Positions 5,739 to 13,545 of a stretch of DNA of 13,545 bases are shown here, in pieces; the first letter of the stretch is position 1; each line of letters starts with the position of its first letter. Under the pieces are notes generated by a model, which had not been told where the DNA came from, did not search any database, and worked only from the letters and a program-made list of their open reading frames with translations. The DNA lies in contig JAKBAG010000059.1 of the NCBI GenBank assembly GCA_021809235.1, positions 1 to 13,545 on the forward strand. The letters are read 5' to 3'. Origin of the DNA: Acidobacteriota bacterium (lineage in GTDB: Bacteria; Acidobacteriota; Terriglobia; Terriglobales; Acidobacteriaceae). The translations under genes and the position numbers were made by a program.

Positions 5739-6406
5739 AGAAACGGGTTCTGCTGAGCTGGAGCAGCGGCAAGGACAGCGCCTGGGCGCTGCATCGGCTG
5801 CGTCAGCGCGAGGACGTGGAGCTGGTGGCGCTGCTGACCACCTTCAATAACGCGATGGATCGCGTGGCGATGCATGCGGTCAGGCGGACGCTGGTGCGGA
5901 CGCAGGCTGAGCGCGCAGGACTGCCGCTCTGGGAGGTGGAGCTGCCTTGGCCGTGTTCGAACGAGCAGTATGAGGCGCAGATGGCCGAAGCCTGTGGCAG
6001 GGCGCTCGATGCGGGTGTGGAGCAGATGGCCTTTGGGGACCTTTTCCTGCGAGATGTGCGGGAGTATCGCGAGCGACAGCTTGCCGGAACCGGGCTGGAG
6101 CCGGTGTTTCCACTGTGGGATCTGCCGACACGAGCGCTGGCAGAAGAGATGGTCGAGGCAGGCGTGAAGGCGCGGCTGACCTGTGTGGACCCGCGCAAGC
6201 TGGGACGGGAGTTTGCCGGGCGGGATTTCAACCAGAAGCTGCTGGCGGAGCTGCCTGCCGAGGTCGATCCCTGCGGGGAGAATGGCGAGTTTCACAGCTT
6301 TGTTTATGCCTCACCGGCGTTTTCCTCGCCCATTGCTATTACCGGCGGAGAGATCGTCGAGCGCGATGGATTTGTCTTCGCGGACGTGCTACCGGAGTCG
6401 CGGTAA
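5723..6406 (+). CDS. DUF71/COG2102 ATP-pyrophosphatase (Dph6-like; adenine nucleotide alpha hydrolase fold)
   Basis: A 227-residue protein of the PP-loop ATPase superfamily (PF01902). The N-terminal SSGKDSAWALH (SSGKDS at 14-19) is the ATP-binding PP-loop, and GENGEFHSFV (185-194) is the diagnostic DUF71 motif. Between them lie TTFNNAMDRVAMHAV and the GDLFLRDVREYRE segment. In eukaryotes and archaea this family includes Dph6, the last step of diphthamide synthesis. Bacteria lack diphthamide, and comparative genomics has predicted that a bacterial subgroup acts in vitamin B12 salvage. Here the gene starts inside the 3' end of the btuF-like gene (16-base overlap), which fits that prediction. 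The start (ATG 5723) has a GGAGGG 12 bases away, rather far, so translational coupling is likely. The catalysed reaction is unknown; an ATP-dependent amidation or amide hydrolysis is the family-based expectation. Confidence 0.88.
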   Translation: MAARIKKRVLLSWSSGKDSAWALHRLRQREDVELVALLTTFNNAMDRVAMHAVRRTLVRTQAERAGLPLWEVELPWPCSNEQYEAQMAEACGRALDAGVEQMAFGDLFLRDVREYRERQLAGTGLEPVFPLWDLPTRALAEEMVEAGVKARLTCVDPRKLGREFAGRDFNQKLLAELPAEVDPCGENGEFHSFVYASPAFSSPIAITGGEIVERDGFVFADVLPESR

Positions 6407-6450
6407 GAGCCGCGCGGCAATCCGTTTCCGCAGCTGCGGATGCCAGCCTG

Positions 6451-7029
6451 TCATGCCAGCCAGTCAAGAAGCACACGCCAGCGGGCCAGCTTTTCCGCAA
6501 AGCGCATGGAGGCGTATGCCGGGCTGGTGGATGGCAGCGTGAGCGTGGGCAGGGTCGCCACGGAAGCTGGTAGCGCAGGCACCACGAGCGAACGAAAAAG
6601 CGACTCTGCCGTGCGACCGTTGAAGGCAACGACTCGCAATGCCGGATGGCTGCAGAGAAAGCTGGCGAAATCGTTGGGTTGGATGCTTGCGCGTTGCAGC
6701 GCACTGTCCAGACTGCCGGGCCGCACGCCCGAGCGGCAGACATCCCAGAGGGCGATGCCATGGATGGAGAGTTGCCCGACGCGCTGCGCGTAGGAAAGCG
6801 CAGGGTCGAAGCCGAGTAGGGTGGCAAGGATGGGCCAGAAGCTGTTCTGAGGCTGTGCGTAATACTGCTTCCGGGCCAGCGAGGCGATGCCGGGCAGCGT
6901 CCCGAGCAGGAGTACGCGTGCATCGCGGCAGGCGATGGGCGGAAAGCCGACGGAGGGCTGCGGACCTGGGTCGGCTTTCTGTGTCGTTGCTTTTCGCGGC
7001 CGGGTTGCGGCTCTAATTGGCTGCGGCAA
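6451..7029 (-). CDS. DNA-deoxyinosine (hypoxanthine)/uracil-DNA glycosylase, UDG family 6-like
   Basis: About 192 residues. After a basic, Pro-rich leader of some 35 residues comes the UDG-superfamily core VLLLGTLPGIASLARKQYYA, then QPQNSFWPILATLLG, ALWDVCRSGVRPGSLDSAL, VVAFNG and the terminal LPSTSPAYASM, which corresponds to the DNA-intercalating motif. The arrangement is that of hypoxanthine-DNA glycosylases (family 6), which excise deaminated bases to start base-excision repair. In this family an Asn near motif 1 is essential, and the Asn of QPQNSFW is the candidate. Two TTG codons (7035 and 7029) could start the gene. I prefer 7029 because AGAAGG ends six bases before it, whereas it abuts 7035. 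Either start lies inside the 3' end of the upstream ABC/M1 gene (overlap about 17-23 bases), so translation is probably coupled. The gene is convergent with the DUF71 gene. Confidence 0.85.
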   Translation of the reverse strand: MPQPIRAATRPRKATTQKADPGPQPSVGFPPIACRDARVLLLGTLPGIASLARKQYYAQPQNSFWPILATLLGFDPALSYAQRVGQLSIHGIALWDVCRSGVRPGSLDSALQRASIQPNDFASFLCSHPALRVVAFNGRTAESLFRSLVVPALPASVATLPTLTLPSTSPAYASMRFAEKLARWRVLLDWLA

Positions 7030-10000
7030 GGTCAACCTTCTTCAGGTTGTCGTCCGGGATGCGGTCGATGAGCAGCAGCAGCGGATCGACTCCGGCTTTG
7101 TCCGGCAGGATGTCCGTGACGAAGGTATAGCTCTGGGTGGTGCCGCTGGAGCCGCTGACGACGTGCTCCTGCTGGCGGACAAGCACGGTGCCGTAGTGGA
7201 AGCCTTTCGGTGGCGCGCCCAGTGCTCCGACCTCAATCCAGTCATTGATCGGCACCTCTGTCTCGTTGCCTTTGGCATCGGCCTTGTACTTGTGCATCTG
7301 CACAACGACGGTGACGTTATATTTGCCATCGGGTCGCTTGACGGCGGTTGCGCTCAGCGCACGGTTGGAGAACAGCGTGATGTCCTTGAAGAGATCCTGC
7401 ATCAGGTACTGGTACTGTGCGGGAGTCTGCGCGGAGAGCGCGTTGACCAGCGCCCAGGAGGTGGGGTATGGCGCTGGATGGTAGCCGAACTCGGCGATCA
7501 CCTGGCGCAGCGCCGCGTTGACGTGGTCCTCGCCGATCATGTCGCGCAGGTAATACATGACCACCGAGCCTTTGCGGTAGTGGATGTAACCCTGGCTGGC
7601 TTCGACGCGCATGAGCGGACGCTCCTTCAGCCGTTCGGTGCCCCGCGAGCGCAGATAGGCGTCCATCTCGTACTGCAGAAACTTGCGCATGGCGTTCTGG
7701 CCGTATTGCTTTTCCATGACCATCAGCGCCGAGTACTGGGCCAGGGTTTCTGACAGCGAAGTTGCACCCTCCATGTTAGCGCCCACCACCTGATGCGCCC
7801 ACCATTGATGCGCCATCTCATGCGCCACCACATAGAAAACCATGTCGATGTCGTCGGGTTTTTCAATGTCGGCGATAAAGCCGATGGACTCCGAATAAGG
7901 CATGGTGCCGGGGAAGGACTGCGCAAAGCTGGCCACGCGGGGGAACTCGACAATGCGAGCCTCGCGATGGTAATAGGGACCAAAGTTGGTGGTGTAGTAG
8001 GTCAGCGACTTCTGCACTGAGTCCAGCATGCGCGGCACGTTCCACGGCTGCTGGCGCAGGTAGTAGACCTCGATCGAAACCGGCTGCCCGCTGGGCGCCG
8101 TCCAGGTGCGCTTAGCCACGGTGTAGTGGGCCGAAAGGAAGGAATAGAAGTTCAGGGAGAAGTGATCGAGCTTGTACTCGTAGTAGTTGCGGTCGTCCTG
8201 GACCCAGGAGCGCAGGAGCGATCCGGGAGCAATGGCCGTCTGGTCGCGGCTGGTGCTGATGACCGTATCTACGTTGACCCAGTCGGAGTTGTTGGAGATG
8301 TAGGTATTGCGGCAGTCGGCGGTACAGTTCGCCTCCAGTGTTGGCATCAGGTCTTTTTCCTTCAGCCCGAAGCGATGGCGGACGTTGGGGTCGGTGAGTT
8401 CGTTTTGGTCCTGATAACCGATCTGGGGCAGGATGGTGTTGTTGAAGAAGGTGCCGTTCGGAGCCACACCGGTCAGAGTGGTCTGGTTCTCGAAGCCGTG
8501 CGGATGGCTCTCGACATCGAGTTGGAGAGTGCGCTGCTCGCCGGGTTGCATCGGGGTGGTCAGGTTGTAGATACGGAAGCCGGTTTCCGCATCGTTGGTG
8601 GCCAGCTCCGCGCCTGGAAGATGGATGTGCGCGGTGAAGTTGCGGTCGGTGGAGAACCAGACCTGCCGGATCGGTGCGGTGGTTTCGTTCTGAATCTGCT
8701 CGGTGGCATGCAGCACCAGGCCGCGGGAGTGCGGGTAAATGGCCACGTTGTAGCGGACATCCGTGATGCGCGGCTGGGGAAGATTCTGGTATTTCTTCCA
8801 GTGCTTTTCATAGTCTGCCAGGCGACGCTGCGCCTGGTACTCGCTGTCGAAGGGATTGAGGACCTCGGTGTTGTAGTAAACCCAGGCGCCGGTGATCACA
8901 AAGCCGATTGCGCCGACCACGGCAGCGACGCGCACCATGCCGCGAAAACGCTGCCGCGCCGTTGCCAGACGGGCACGCCAGCGGGTGTCGCGTCCGCGTT
9001 GCCACAGCAGCACGCTGGCAACGGCGAGAAGCAGACAGAAGAATCCCCAGTAAAGCGCAAACCAGCGCCAGGAGACGATCCACGGCTGGAAGCCGAAGAA
9101 GTCCGAGTAGGTCATCGTGGGCAGCGCGCCGAAACGAAGCATGTTGGAGGCCAGATGCAGCGGTCGCCACATGAAGGCATTGGCCACCAGAACCGCGATG
9201 AAGGCAAAGTAGCCCACATACTTGTTGGGCGACAGCACATGCACCAGAAAGGCCAGCGTGGCGAAGAAGGCAAAGCTGACCATGGTGTGGAACAGCAGCG
9301 AATCCGCGTAAAGTCCAAGCTGGAAGCGGGTGTAATGGTGCGCAGCCTGGACGATGACGGCAACGCAGCCAACCAGTGCCAGAATGGAGAAGATGGCGGC
9401 AAGCAGCGCGATGAATTTGGCCACAAAGCCCGGCCACTCGGGAACTGGCAGTGCATCCTGCACCTCGTCCACGCGGGCATCTCGCTCCTCCCACACCAGA
9501 ACGCCGGCAAAGAAGGTGATCATGGCGATGAGGAAGGCGAAGAGCGTGCCTTGGATGATGTCGATCATCGAGTAGGTGACCGGACGCGAGGTAAGTCCGT
9601 AGAACGAGCGTGCGTTGAAGATGAGCGCGGTGACGGAGTTGAGCAGCGCGGCCAGCGTGAGCACAATGAAGGTGACGGTCTTCATCAGGCGGCGCATCTC
9701 GATGCGCGTGGTGGCAAAGAGTTGGCGCATCCGCGCCTGGGCGCCGAATTGGAGATGGAAGACCGGTCGCGAACCGGCAGCCACTGCGGCATTGTCCAGT
9801 GCAGCGACTTTCTTCCGGGACTGGCGCGAGGCGCGCTCTTCAAAACGGAAGCGCCAGCAGGCAAAGGCAAAGACGGCCAGGCCGACGGCGATCCAGAGCA
9901 GGCGATTCCACAGCAGCAGCCCGTCGAAGCTGAGCACGTGGGTGTTGCGCTGCGCCACCGTCCAGTACTTGGTGGCGTAGTTGAAGGCGTCATTGCCAAA

Positions 10001-10627
10001 GGGGTCCAGCATGGCAGCCAGCTTCTCGTTCTGCATATCCGAGGTGAATGTGCTGGCGATGGCGTCGGCGACGATGAGCAGGATGCCGCCGATGAAGGAA
10101 AGAATCGTGGAGCGCGTGAGGACCGCGATGGTGAAGAGAATCGCCGCGATGAACAGCGTATTGGGTATCGCAAACAGCAGGATGCTGACGCCGTGCGCAG
10201 CCCAGACGACGGGACCAAAGCGGTCATGGTCGGCCCAGGGCATGAGTGGAGCCAGAAGCGCACCCACGCTGACGCCGATCATGGGAATGGTGGAGACGAA
10301 AACTGCGCCGAAGAAGCGGCCCAGCAGGAAGTCCATCCTGCGGATCGGCTTGGTGAAGAGAATCTGGTGCATGTTGGCGGCAAACTCGCGCGACGCCGCC
10401 GAGTTCACGAAGGCCACCGTCATCAGCAGCGTGATGAACCACAGAATGGAGTAGTACTGCTGGATGACGAAAGGCGCATTGCGGAAGGTGTTGCCGATGG
10501 CCTGGCCGACGGTGACCTGATCGGTGCTGAGTGCCAGCAGGATGAGCAGCGCGACGATCCCGGTGAAGATCCACAGCATGGTCGAGCGCAGCCAGTAGCG
10601 AACCTCGAAGACGAAGAACTGCAGCAT
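7013..10627 (-). CDS. ABC-2 permease fused to an extracytoplasmic M1-family metallopeptidase domain
   Basis: A 1204-residue fusion. Residues 1-590 hold two ABC-2-type permease modules. Module one has membrane segments near 17-34, 58-76, 100-130, 143-170, 175-194 and 238-258. Module two has them near 317-337, 353-379, 402-427, 445-466, 470-486 and 522-542. A last helix, 565-585, leads into a soluble C-terminal half that should lie outside the membrane. That half is an M1 aminopeptidase-like domain: zinc motif HEMAH (936-940), a downstream zinc-ligand Glu960 in SLSETLAQ, and a catalytic Tyr1017 in YRKGS, 81 residues after the first His. The His-to-Glu gap is 19 residues rather than the canonical 18, and the GxMEN exopeptidase motif is replaced by a MPYSESIGF segment, so substrate recognition probably differs. 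I chose ATG 10627 over the longer open frame because GAGGAG lies six bases upstream and the protein starts cleanly there. The gene lies 14 bases after the ABC ATPase gene. The transported substrate is unknown. Confidence 0.93.
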   Translation of the reverse strand: MLQFFVFEVRYWLRSTMLWIFTGIVALLILLALSTDQVTVGQAIGNTFRNAPFVIQQYYSILWFITLLMTVAFVNSAASREFAANMHQILFTKPIRRMDFLLGRFFGAVFVSTIPMIGVSVGALLAPLMPWADHDRFGPVVWAAHGVSILLFAIPNTLFIAAILFTIAVLTRSTILSFIGGILLIVADAIASTFTSDMQNEKLAAMLDPFGNDAFNYATKYWTVAQRNTHVLSFDGLLLWNRLLWIAVGLAVFAFACWRFRFEERASRQSRKKVAALDNAAVAAGSRPVFHLQFGAQARMRQLFATTRIEMRRLMKTVTFIVLTLAALLNSVTALIFNARSFYGLTSRPVTYSMIDIIQGTLFAFLIAMITFFAGVLVWEERDARVDEVQDALPVPEWPGFVAKFIALLAAIFSILALVGCVAVIVQAAHHYTRFQLGLYADSLLFHTMVSFAFFATLAFLVHVLSPNKYVGYFAFIAVLVANAFMWRPLHLASNMLRFGALPTMTYSDFFGFQPWIVSWRWFALYWGFFCLLLAVASVLLWQRGRDTRWRARLATARQRFRGMVRVAAVVGAIGFVITGAWVYYNTEVLNPFDSEYQAQRRLADYEKHWKKYQNLPQPRITDVRYNVAIYPHSRGLVLHATEQIQNETTAPIRQVWFSTDRNFTAHIHLPGAELATNDAETGFRIYNLTTPMQPGEQRTLQLDVESHPHGFENQTTLTGVAPNGTFFNNTILPQIGYQDQNELTDPNVRHRFGLKEKDLMPTLEANCTADCRNTYISNNSDWVNVDTVISTSRDQTAIAPGSLLRSWVQDDRNYYEYKLDHFSLNFYSFLSAHYTVAKRTWTAPSGQPVSIEVYYLRQQPWNVPRMLDSVQKSLTYYTTNFGPYYHREARIVEFPRVASFAQSFPGTMPYSESIGFIADIEKPDDIDMVFYVVAHEMAHQWWAHQVVGANMEGATSLSETLAQYSALMVMEKQYGQNAMRKFLQYEMDAYLRSRGTERLKERPLMRVEASQGYIHYRKGSVVMYYLRDMIGEDHVNAALRQVIAEFGYHPAPYPTSWALVNALSAQTPAQYQYLMQDLFKDITLFSNRALSATAVKRPDGKYNVTVVVQMHKYKADAKGNETEVPINDWIEVGALGAPPKGFHYGTVLVRQQEHVVSGSSGTTQSYTFVTDILPDKAGVDPLLLLIDRIPDDNLKKVDLAAAN

Positions 10628-10641
10628 GGGAACTCCTCGGT

Positions 10642-11541
10642 TTACCGTGCGCCGAGACCGGCGATGTGGGCGAAGAAGACATCCTCTAGATCGGGCCGGA
10701 TGGCAGTGAATTCCGGCTCGGGAGCCGCATCGGCCAGCACGTGAATCTGGGGTTGTCCGCCGACCAGCTTGTGGGAGATGACCGGCATTCGCGCCTTGTA
10801 GTCCTCCACCTGTTCGCGGGCCACGCCGCGTGTCCACACGCGTCCAGCCAGGCCTTCCACGGCAGCATCGGGCGAGCCGGCAAAGAGCACGCGCCCCTGA
10901 TGGATGATGGCCATGTTGCGGCACAGCTCCATCACGTCCTGCACGATATGGGTGGAGAGGATGACGACGACGTTTTCCCCGATCTCGGCCAGCAGATTGT
11001 AGAAGCGATTGCGCTCGCCGGGGTCCAGCCCGGCGGTGGGTTCATCCACAATCAGCAGGCGCGGCTCAGCCAGCAGCGCCTGCGCGATGCCGAAGCGCTG
11101 ACGCATGCCGCCGGAGAAGCCGGTCAGTGCCTTGCGGCGGTGCTCCCACAGGTTGACGCGATGCAGCATGGCGTGAACCACCTCGCGCCGCTCCTTGCCG
11201 TGGGTGATGCCTTTGAGCAGAGCCAGATGATCCAGCATCTCTTCGGCACTGACGCGGGGATAGACGCCGAAGTCCTGCGGTAGATAGCCGAGCAGCTTGC
11301 GCACCTCTTCCTTCTGCGCAAGCACGTCGATGCCGCCGAAGCGGATGGTGCCGGAGTCCGGCTCCTGCAGCGTGGCAATGGTACGCATCAGCGTGGATTT
11401 GCCCGCGCCGTTTGGCCCGAGCAGGCCGTAGAGGCCGCGTGGGATGACGAGCGAGACGCCATCCAGCGCCTTGACGCCGTTTTTGTAGGTTTTGGTCAGG
11501 TTCTGAATGCGCAGCTCAAGCGGATCCTGGGATTCGGCCAC
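10642..11541 (-). CDS. ABC transporter ATP-binding protein, partner of the permease/peptidase fusion
   Basis: A 299-residue ATPase that energises the adjacent permease. All catalytic motifs are intact: Walker A GPNGAGKST (42-50), Q-loop LPQDF (87-91), signature FSGGMRQR (142-149), Walker B LLIVDEP (162-168) with D-loop GLDP, and switch His198 in STHIV. The remaining ~95 residues form the C-terminal extension seen in ABC-2/CcmA-type ATPases. The GTG at 11541 is preferred over the longer open frame from 11655: AGGAGA lies seven bases upstream, and the extra N-terminal residues are Arg/Pro-rich and not homologous. The stop lies 14 bases before the permease/peptidase start, so the two are an operon. 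The full transporter would be two ATPase subunits per double-permease polypeptide. I could not fix a promoter in the 170-base gap upstream. Confidence 0.96.
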   Translation of the reverse strand: MAESQDPLELRIQNLTKTYKNGVKALDGVSLVIPRGLYGLLGPNGAGKSTLMRTIATLQEPDSGTIRFGGIDVLAQKEEVRKLLGYLPQDFGVYPRVSAEEMLDHLALLKGITHGKERREVVHAMLHRVNLWEHRRKALTGFSGGMRQRFGIAQALLAEPRLLIVDEPTAGLDPGERNRFYNLLAEIGENVVVILSTHIVQDVMELCRNMAIIHQGRVLFAGSPDAAVEGLAGRVWTRGVAREQVEDYKARMPVISHKLVGGQPQIHVLADAAPEPEFTAIRPDLEDVFFAHIAGLGAR

Positions 11542-11711
11542 AGAGGATTCTCCTGAACGGCCCACACGCTGAATGCCGGGCGCAGGCCGCGGGAATGGGA
11601 TGGGGTGGAAGACACTTGCCGGAACTCCGCAAGCAGAGCGCCAGCACAGAGACAAGTACCCGAGTGCTGATCATGGTACGCGAAGATGGGAGGATTCGTT
11701 CCAGAAAATCT

Positions 11712-12518
11712 TCAGTTGTAGCGATCCAGCTCCGCCGAGTAGCGCTGGGTGAGCGCCTGGATGTACTCCTCAGCGGTCCAGTCCTCGCGTACCTGCTCCA
11801 GATCCAGCAGGTGGCAGGCGGCTTCCACCACGCCGTAGGAGACCTCGTCCTGCTGCAGCAGCTCGATCAGGTCCGGCAGCACGCGCAGCTCGTGGCGCTT
11901 GCCCAGACCGGCCACGGCCTCTTCCCGCGTGTCCGGATTGCCGTCGTCCAGCCGATCCAGCAGTGCCTTGCGAATCTCCGGCGAGTCGGCACTACCCTGC
12001 ACGCCCAGGCCGAAGGTGGCCCAGTCGCGGATGTCCGGGTCGGCATCGCGCGTCAGCTCAATGAGCGGAGCAATCGCATCCGGATGGTTGGCAAAGCTGC
12101 TCAAGCCGAAGGCTGCGGCAAAGCGCACATCGGGGTCGGTGTGCCGCCGATAGTGCAGGATGAGCGGAATGGCGGCGGGATTGGCCAGATGTCCCAGCGC
12201 AACCAGGCAGGAGTCGATCACTTCCAGGTCCTGTTCGTCGGCCAGAATCGCAGTCACTACGGGATAAATCTCGTCGGCAAAGGCGGTCTGCGGATGCGCT
12301 TCGGTTCGTCCAAGCTGGGCCAGAATATCGATGCCGCGCTGGCGACGCGCCGGGCGACGGTCCCGCGCCCAGACGATGGCTTTTTCCAGCACCTCGCGAC
12401 TGCCGATGGCCTGCAGCTTGCTGATGGCCTCCCAAGGACCACCTTCTTCTTCCTCGTCCTCGTAGTCGCCGTGCAGCGTCTGGCGAAAAAGCTCGTCAAT
12501 CTCCGATTGCTCAGCCAT
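11712..12518 (-). CDS. HEAT-repeat (PBS lyase-like) protein
   Basis: A 268-residue all-helical scaffold. After an acidic N-terminal stretch (GDYEDEEEEGG, 17-27) come about six HEAT-like repeats of roughly 30 residues. The clearest are DLEVIDSCLVALGHLANPAAIPLIL (97-121), DPDVRFAAAFGLSSFANHPDAIAPLI (128-153), DPDIRDWATFGLGVQG (160-175) and NPDTREEAVAGLGKRHELRVLPDLI (194-218). The recurring DPD-x-R…A-x-GL pattern is the family hallmark. Such proteins bind other proteins; in phycobilisome systems related repeats attach bilins, but nothing here indicates a pigment role. There is no signal peptide. The ATG at 12518 has GAGGA four bases upstream; the longer open frame to 13187 runs antisense-like through the thiL region and is rejected. 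The gene sits 110 bases after thiL on the same strand. The binding partner is unknown. Confidence 0.85.
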   Translation of the reverse strand: MAEQSEIDELFRQTLHGDYEDEEEEGGPWEAISKLQAIGSREVLEKAIVWARDRRPARRQRGIDILAQLGRTEAHPQTAFADEIYPVVTAILADEQDLEVIDSCLVALGHLANPAAIPLILHYRRHTDPDVRFAAAFGLSSFANHPDAIAPLIELTRDADPDIRDWATFGLGVQGSADSPEIRKALLDRLDDGNPDTREEAVAGLGKRHELRVLPDLIELLQQDEVSYGVVEAACHLLDLEQVREDWTAEEYIQALTQRYSAELDRYN

Positions 12519-12628
12519 GGAATCCTCGAGCGGGTGGAATAGCAGCGCCGCACATTGAGCATACGCGATTCGGGCCACAACCGGGGATGCATCCGGAGAC
12601 CCAGCCGTTGACCCATGGCAGGACGGGC

Positions 12629-13545
12629 TCAGCGAAAGTGTTCCCAGCCCTGCGGCAGCAGCCTGCTGCGTCGGGTGCGGGGCTGCCCCTTTGGTGTGAA
12701 TCCCTGCTCCAGCAGCACCACATCGGGCCTGCTGGGTCTGGACTCTGCCCCGCTGCGAAGATTCGCCCATCGGCTTCGCTCGGAGGCGCCCACGCGGCCA
12801 ATCACCGTGAGGGGAATGCCGCGCAGCGTGCGGGGAAGCGGCACGTTGGCCGGCACGGTGCACAGCAGTTCGTAATCCTCGCCGCCATGCAGCGCCTGTG
12901 CCAGGGTGGCGCCACTTGCCGTTGGAATGGCTGCCGCTTCCACTTCCAGCCGCACGCCGGAGGCGGCACTGAGATGTGCCAGTTCGGTGGACAGTCCGTC
13001 GGAGACATCCAGCGCAGCTGTGGCCAGATTGCGCAGCAGCAGCCCCTGCGCCAGGCGCGGCTGTGGAAACAGATGCGGATGGTCTGCACCGTCTGCGGTG
13101 GCAACCGGTCTCCGCCGGAATCGTCGTGGATGCGCAGCCAGTGCTGCCAACTCTGCTGCCGCGCCGCCCAGTGTGCCGGTAACGCAAAGCAGGTCTCCGG
13201 GCCGGGCACCGCTACGCCGCAGCGCGCGTCCCCGAGGCACCACGCCGGTGAGGACAATGTCTGCCATGGCGACCGGAGCCTGTGCCAGATCGCCGCCGGC
13301 CAGCGGCACCTGATACCGTCCTGCGAGCCCGCAGAAGCCGTCCAGGAAGCGCTCCAGCCAGCTTTTGGCTGCCTTGCGTTGCCGCACCAGCTGCGGCGGC
13401 AGGGCCAGGGAAAGAAAGGCCGCCGCCGGTGAGGCTCCCATCGCTGCCAGATCGCTGAGTCCGCGGGCCAGGGTGCGATGGCCGATGGACTCCGGCGAGT
13501 GCCAGTCCAGGCGAAAATGTCGGCCTTCGATGGAAAGATCGGTGG
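12629..13545 (-). CDS. thiL: Thiamine-monophosphate kinase ThiL, N-terminus outside window
   Basis: ThiL phosphorylates thiamine monophosphate to thiamine diphosphate using ATP and Mg2+. About 304 residues are visible, close to the full family length of roughly 320-340. The frame stays open to the right edge, so the ATG at 13441 is internal, not the start. The extension upstream of it reads TDLSIEGRHFRLDWHSPESIG followed by HRTLARGLSDLAAMGASP, which is the conserved Mg/ATP-binding region of ThiL. Further diagnostic blocks are VPLAGGDLAQAP, GDLLCVTGTLGGAAAEL, ALDVSDGLSTELAHL and the substrate-binding GGEDYELL. The C-terminus ends in an Arg-rich tail (RTRRSRLLPQGWEHFR) a little longer than needed. 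No other thiamine gene and no TPP riboswitch are visible; any upstream signal would lie outside the window. Confidence 0.95.
   Translation of the reverse strand, partial: TDLSIEGRHFRLDWHSPESIGHRTLARGLSDLAAMGASPAAAFLSLALPPQLVRQRKAAKSWLERFLDGFCGLAGRYQVPLAGGDLAQAPVAMADIVLTGVVPRGRALRRSGARPGDLLCVTGTLGGAAAELAALAAHPRRFRRRPVATADGADHPHLFPQPRLAQGLLLRNLATAALDVSDGLSTELAHLSAASGVRLEVEAAAIPTASGATLAQALHGGEDYELLCTVPANVPLPRTLRGIPLTVIGRVGASERSRWANLRSGAESRPSRPDVVLLEQGFTPKGQPRTRRSRLLPQGWEHFR

Noticed and set aside
6427..6440. 14-bp palindrome TCCGCAGCTGCGGA between the convergent DUF71 and glycosylase genes
   Set aside because: It has no loop and no T-run, so it is not an intrinsic terminator, and a single short palindrome in GC-rich DNA is weak evidence for a binding site.
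8126..10744. 872-codon open frame on the plus strand opposite the ABC permease/peptidase gene
   Set aside because: It is antisense to a gene with clear domains. Its predicted protein is rich in Gly, Asp, Glu, Arg and His with no domain; long antisense frames are common in GC-rich genes.
12519..13187. N-terminal extension of the HEAT protein through the thiL region
   Set aside because: The extension overlaps conserved thiL sequence in another frame and has shadow-like composition. ATG 12518 has its own ribosome-binding site.

Overview
The window is GC-rich, densely coded bacterial chromosome with eleven complete protein genes, two genes cut by the window edges and one tRNA. The gene types resemble a soil member of the Acidobacteriota (Acidobacteriaceae/Terriglobia-like): a GH44 glucanase, a secreted DUF2911 protein, a giant ABC permease/M1 peptidase fusion, and a small membrane protein paired with a winged-helix regulator. 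This placement is inferred from gene types and base composition; no rRNA or phylogenetic marker is present. I see no mobile element, phage gene or CRISPR array, so the region looks like ordinary core chromosome with some under-described gene families.

Layout. Bases 1-969 (+) hold the C-terminal part of a GH44 xyloglucanase/endoglucanase, followed by msrA (1045-1518, +). Convergent to these on the minus strand is a two-gene operon: a six-helix membrane protein (2510-1902) overlapping a winged-helix regulator (1909-1580). It is preceded by an unusually clear promoter with an inverted-repeat operator. Further upstream on the minus strand are a seven-helix membrane protein of unknown function (3453-2620) and tRNA-Arg(CCG) (3611-3535). 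A secreted DUF2911 protein (3748-4326, +) ends in a strong bidirectional terminator that also serves the convergent 97-residue orphan gene (4771-4478, -).

The orphan gene and the next plus-strand gene start head to head on one shared CATG. That plus-strand gene encodes a BtuF-like cobalamin-binding-protein homologue (4770-5738). It overlaps a DUF71/COG2102 ATP pyrophosphatase (5723-6406), and together they look like a cobalamin-related salvage pair. The rest of the window is on the minus strand. In transcription order it holds thiL (from the right edge to 12629), a HEAT-repeat protein (12518-11712), an ABC ATPase (11541-10642), a 1204-residue ABC permease fused to an M1-type metallopeptidase (10627-7013), and a family-6 uracil/hypoxanthine-DNA glycosylase (about 7029-6451). 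The glycosylase start lies inside the end of the fusion gene.

How the genes work together. The ABC ATPase and the permease/peptidase fusion almost certainly form one transporter, with the metallopeptidase domain outside the cytoplasmic membrane. The membrane protein and winged-helix regulator probably form a self-regulated unit. MsrA and the DNA glycosylase are stand-alone protein- and DNA-repair enzymes. No gene-free stretch exceeds about 170 bases. The largest is 11542-11711, upstream of the ABC ATPase, where I see no convincing promoter or terminator. The others (970-1044, 1519-1579, 2511-2619, 3454-3534, 3612-3747, 4327-4477, 12519-12628) hold only the signals listed as features.
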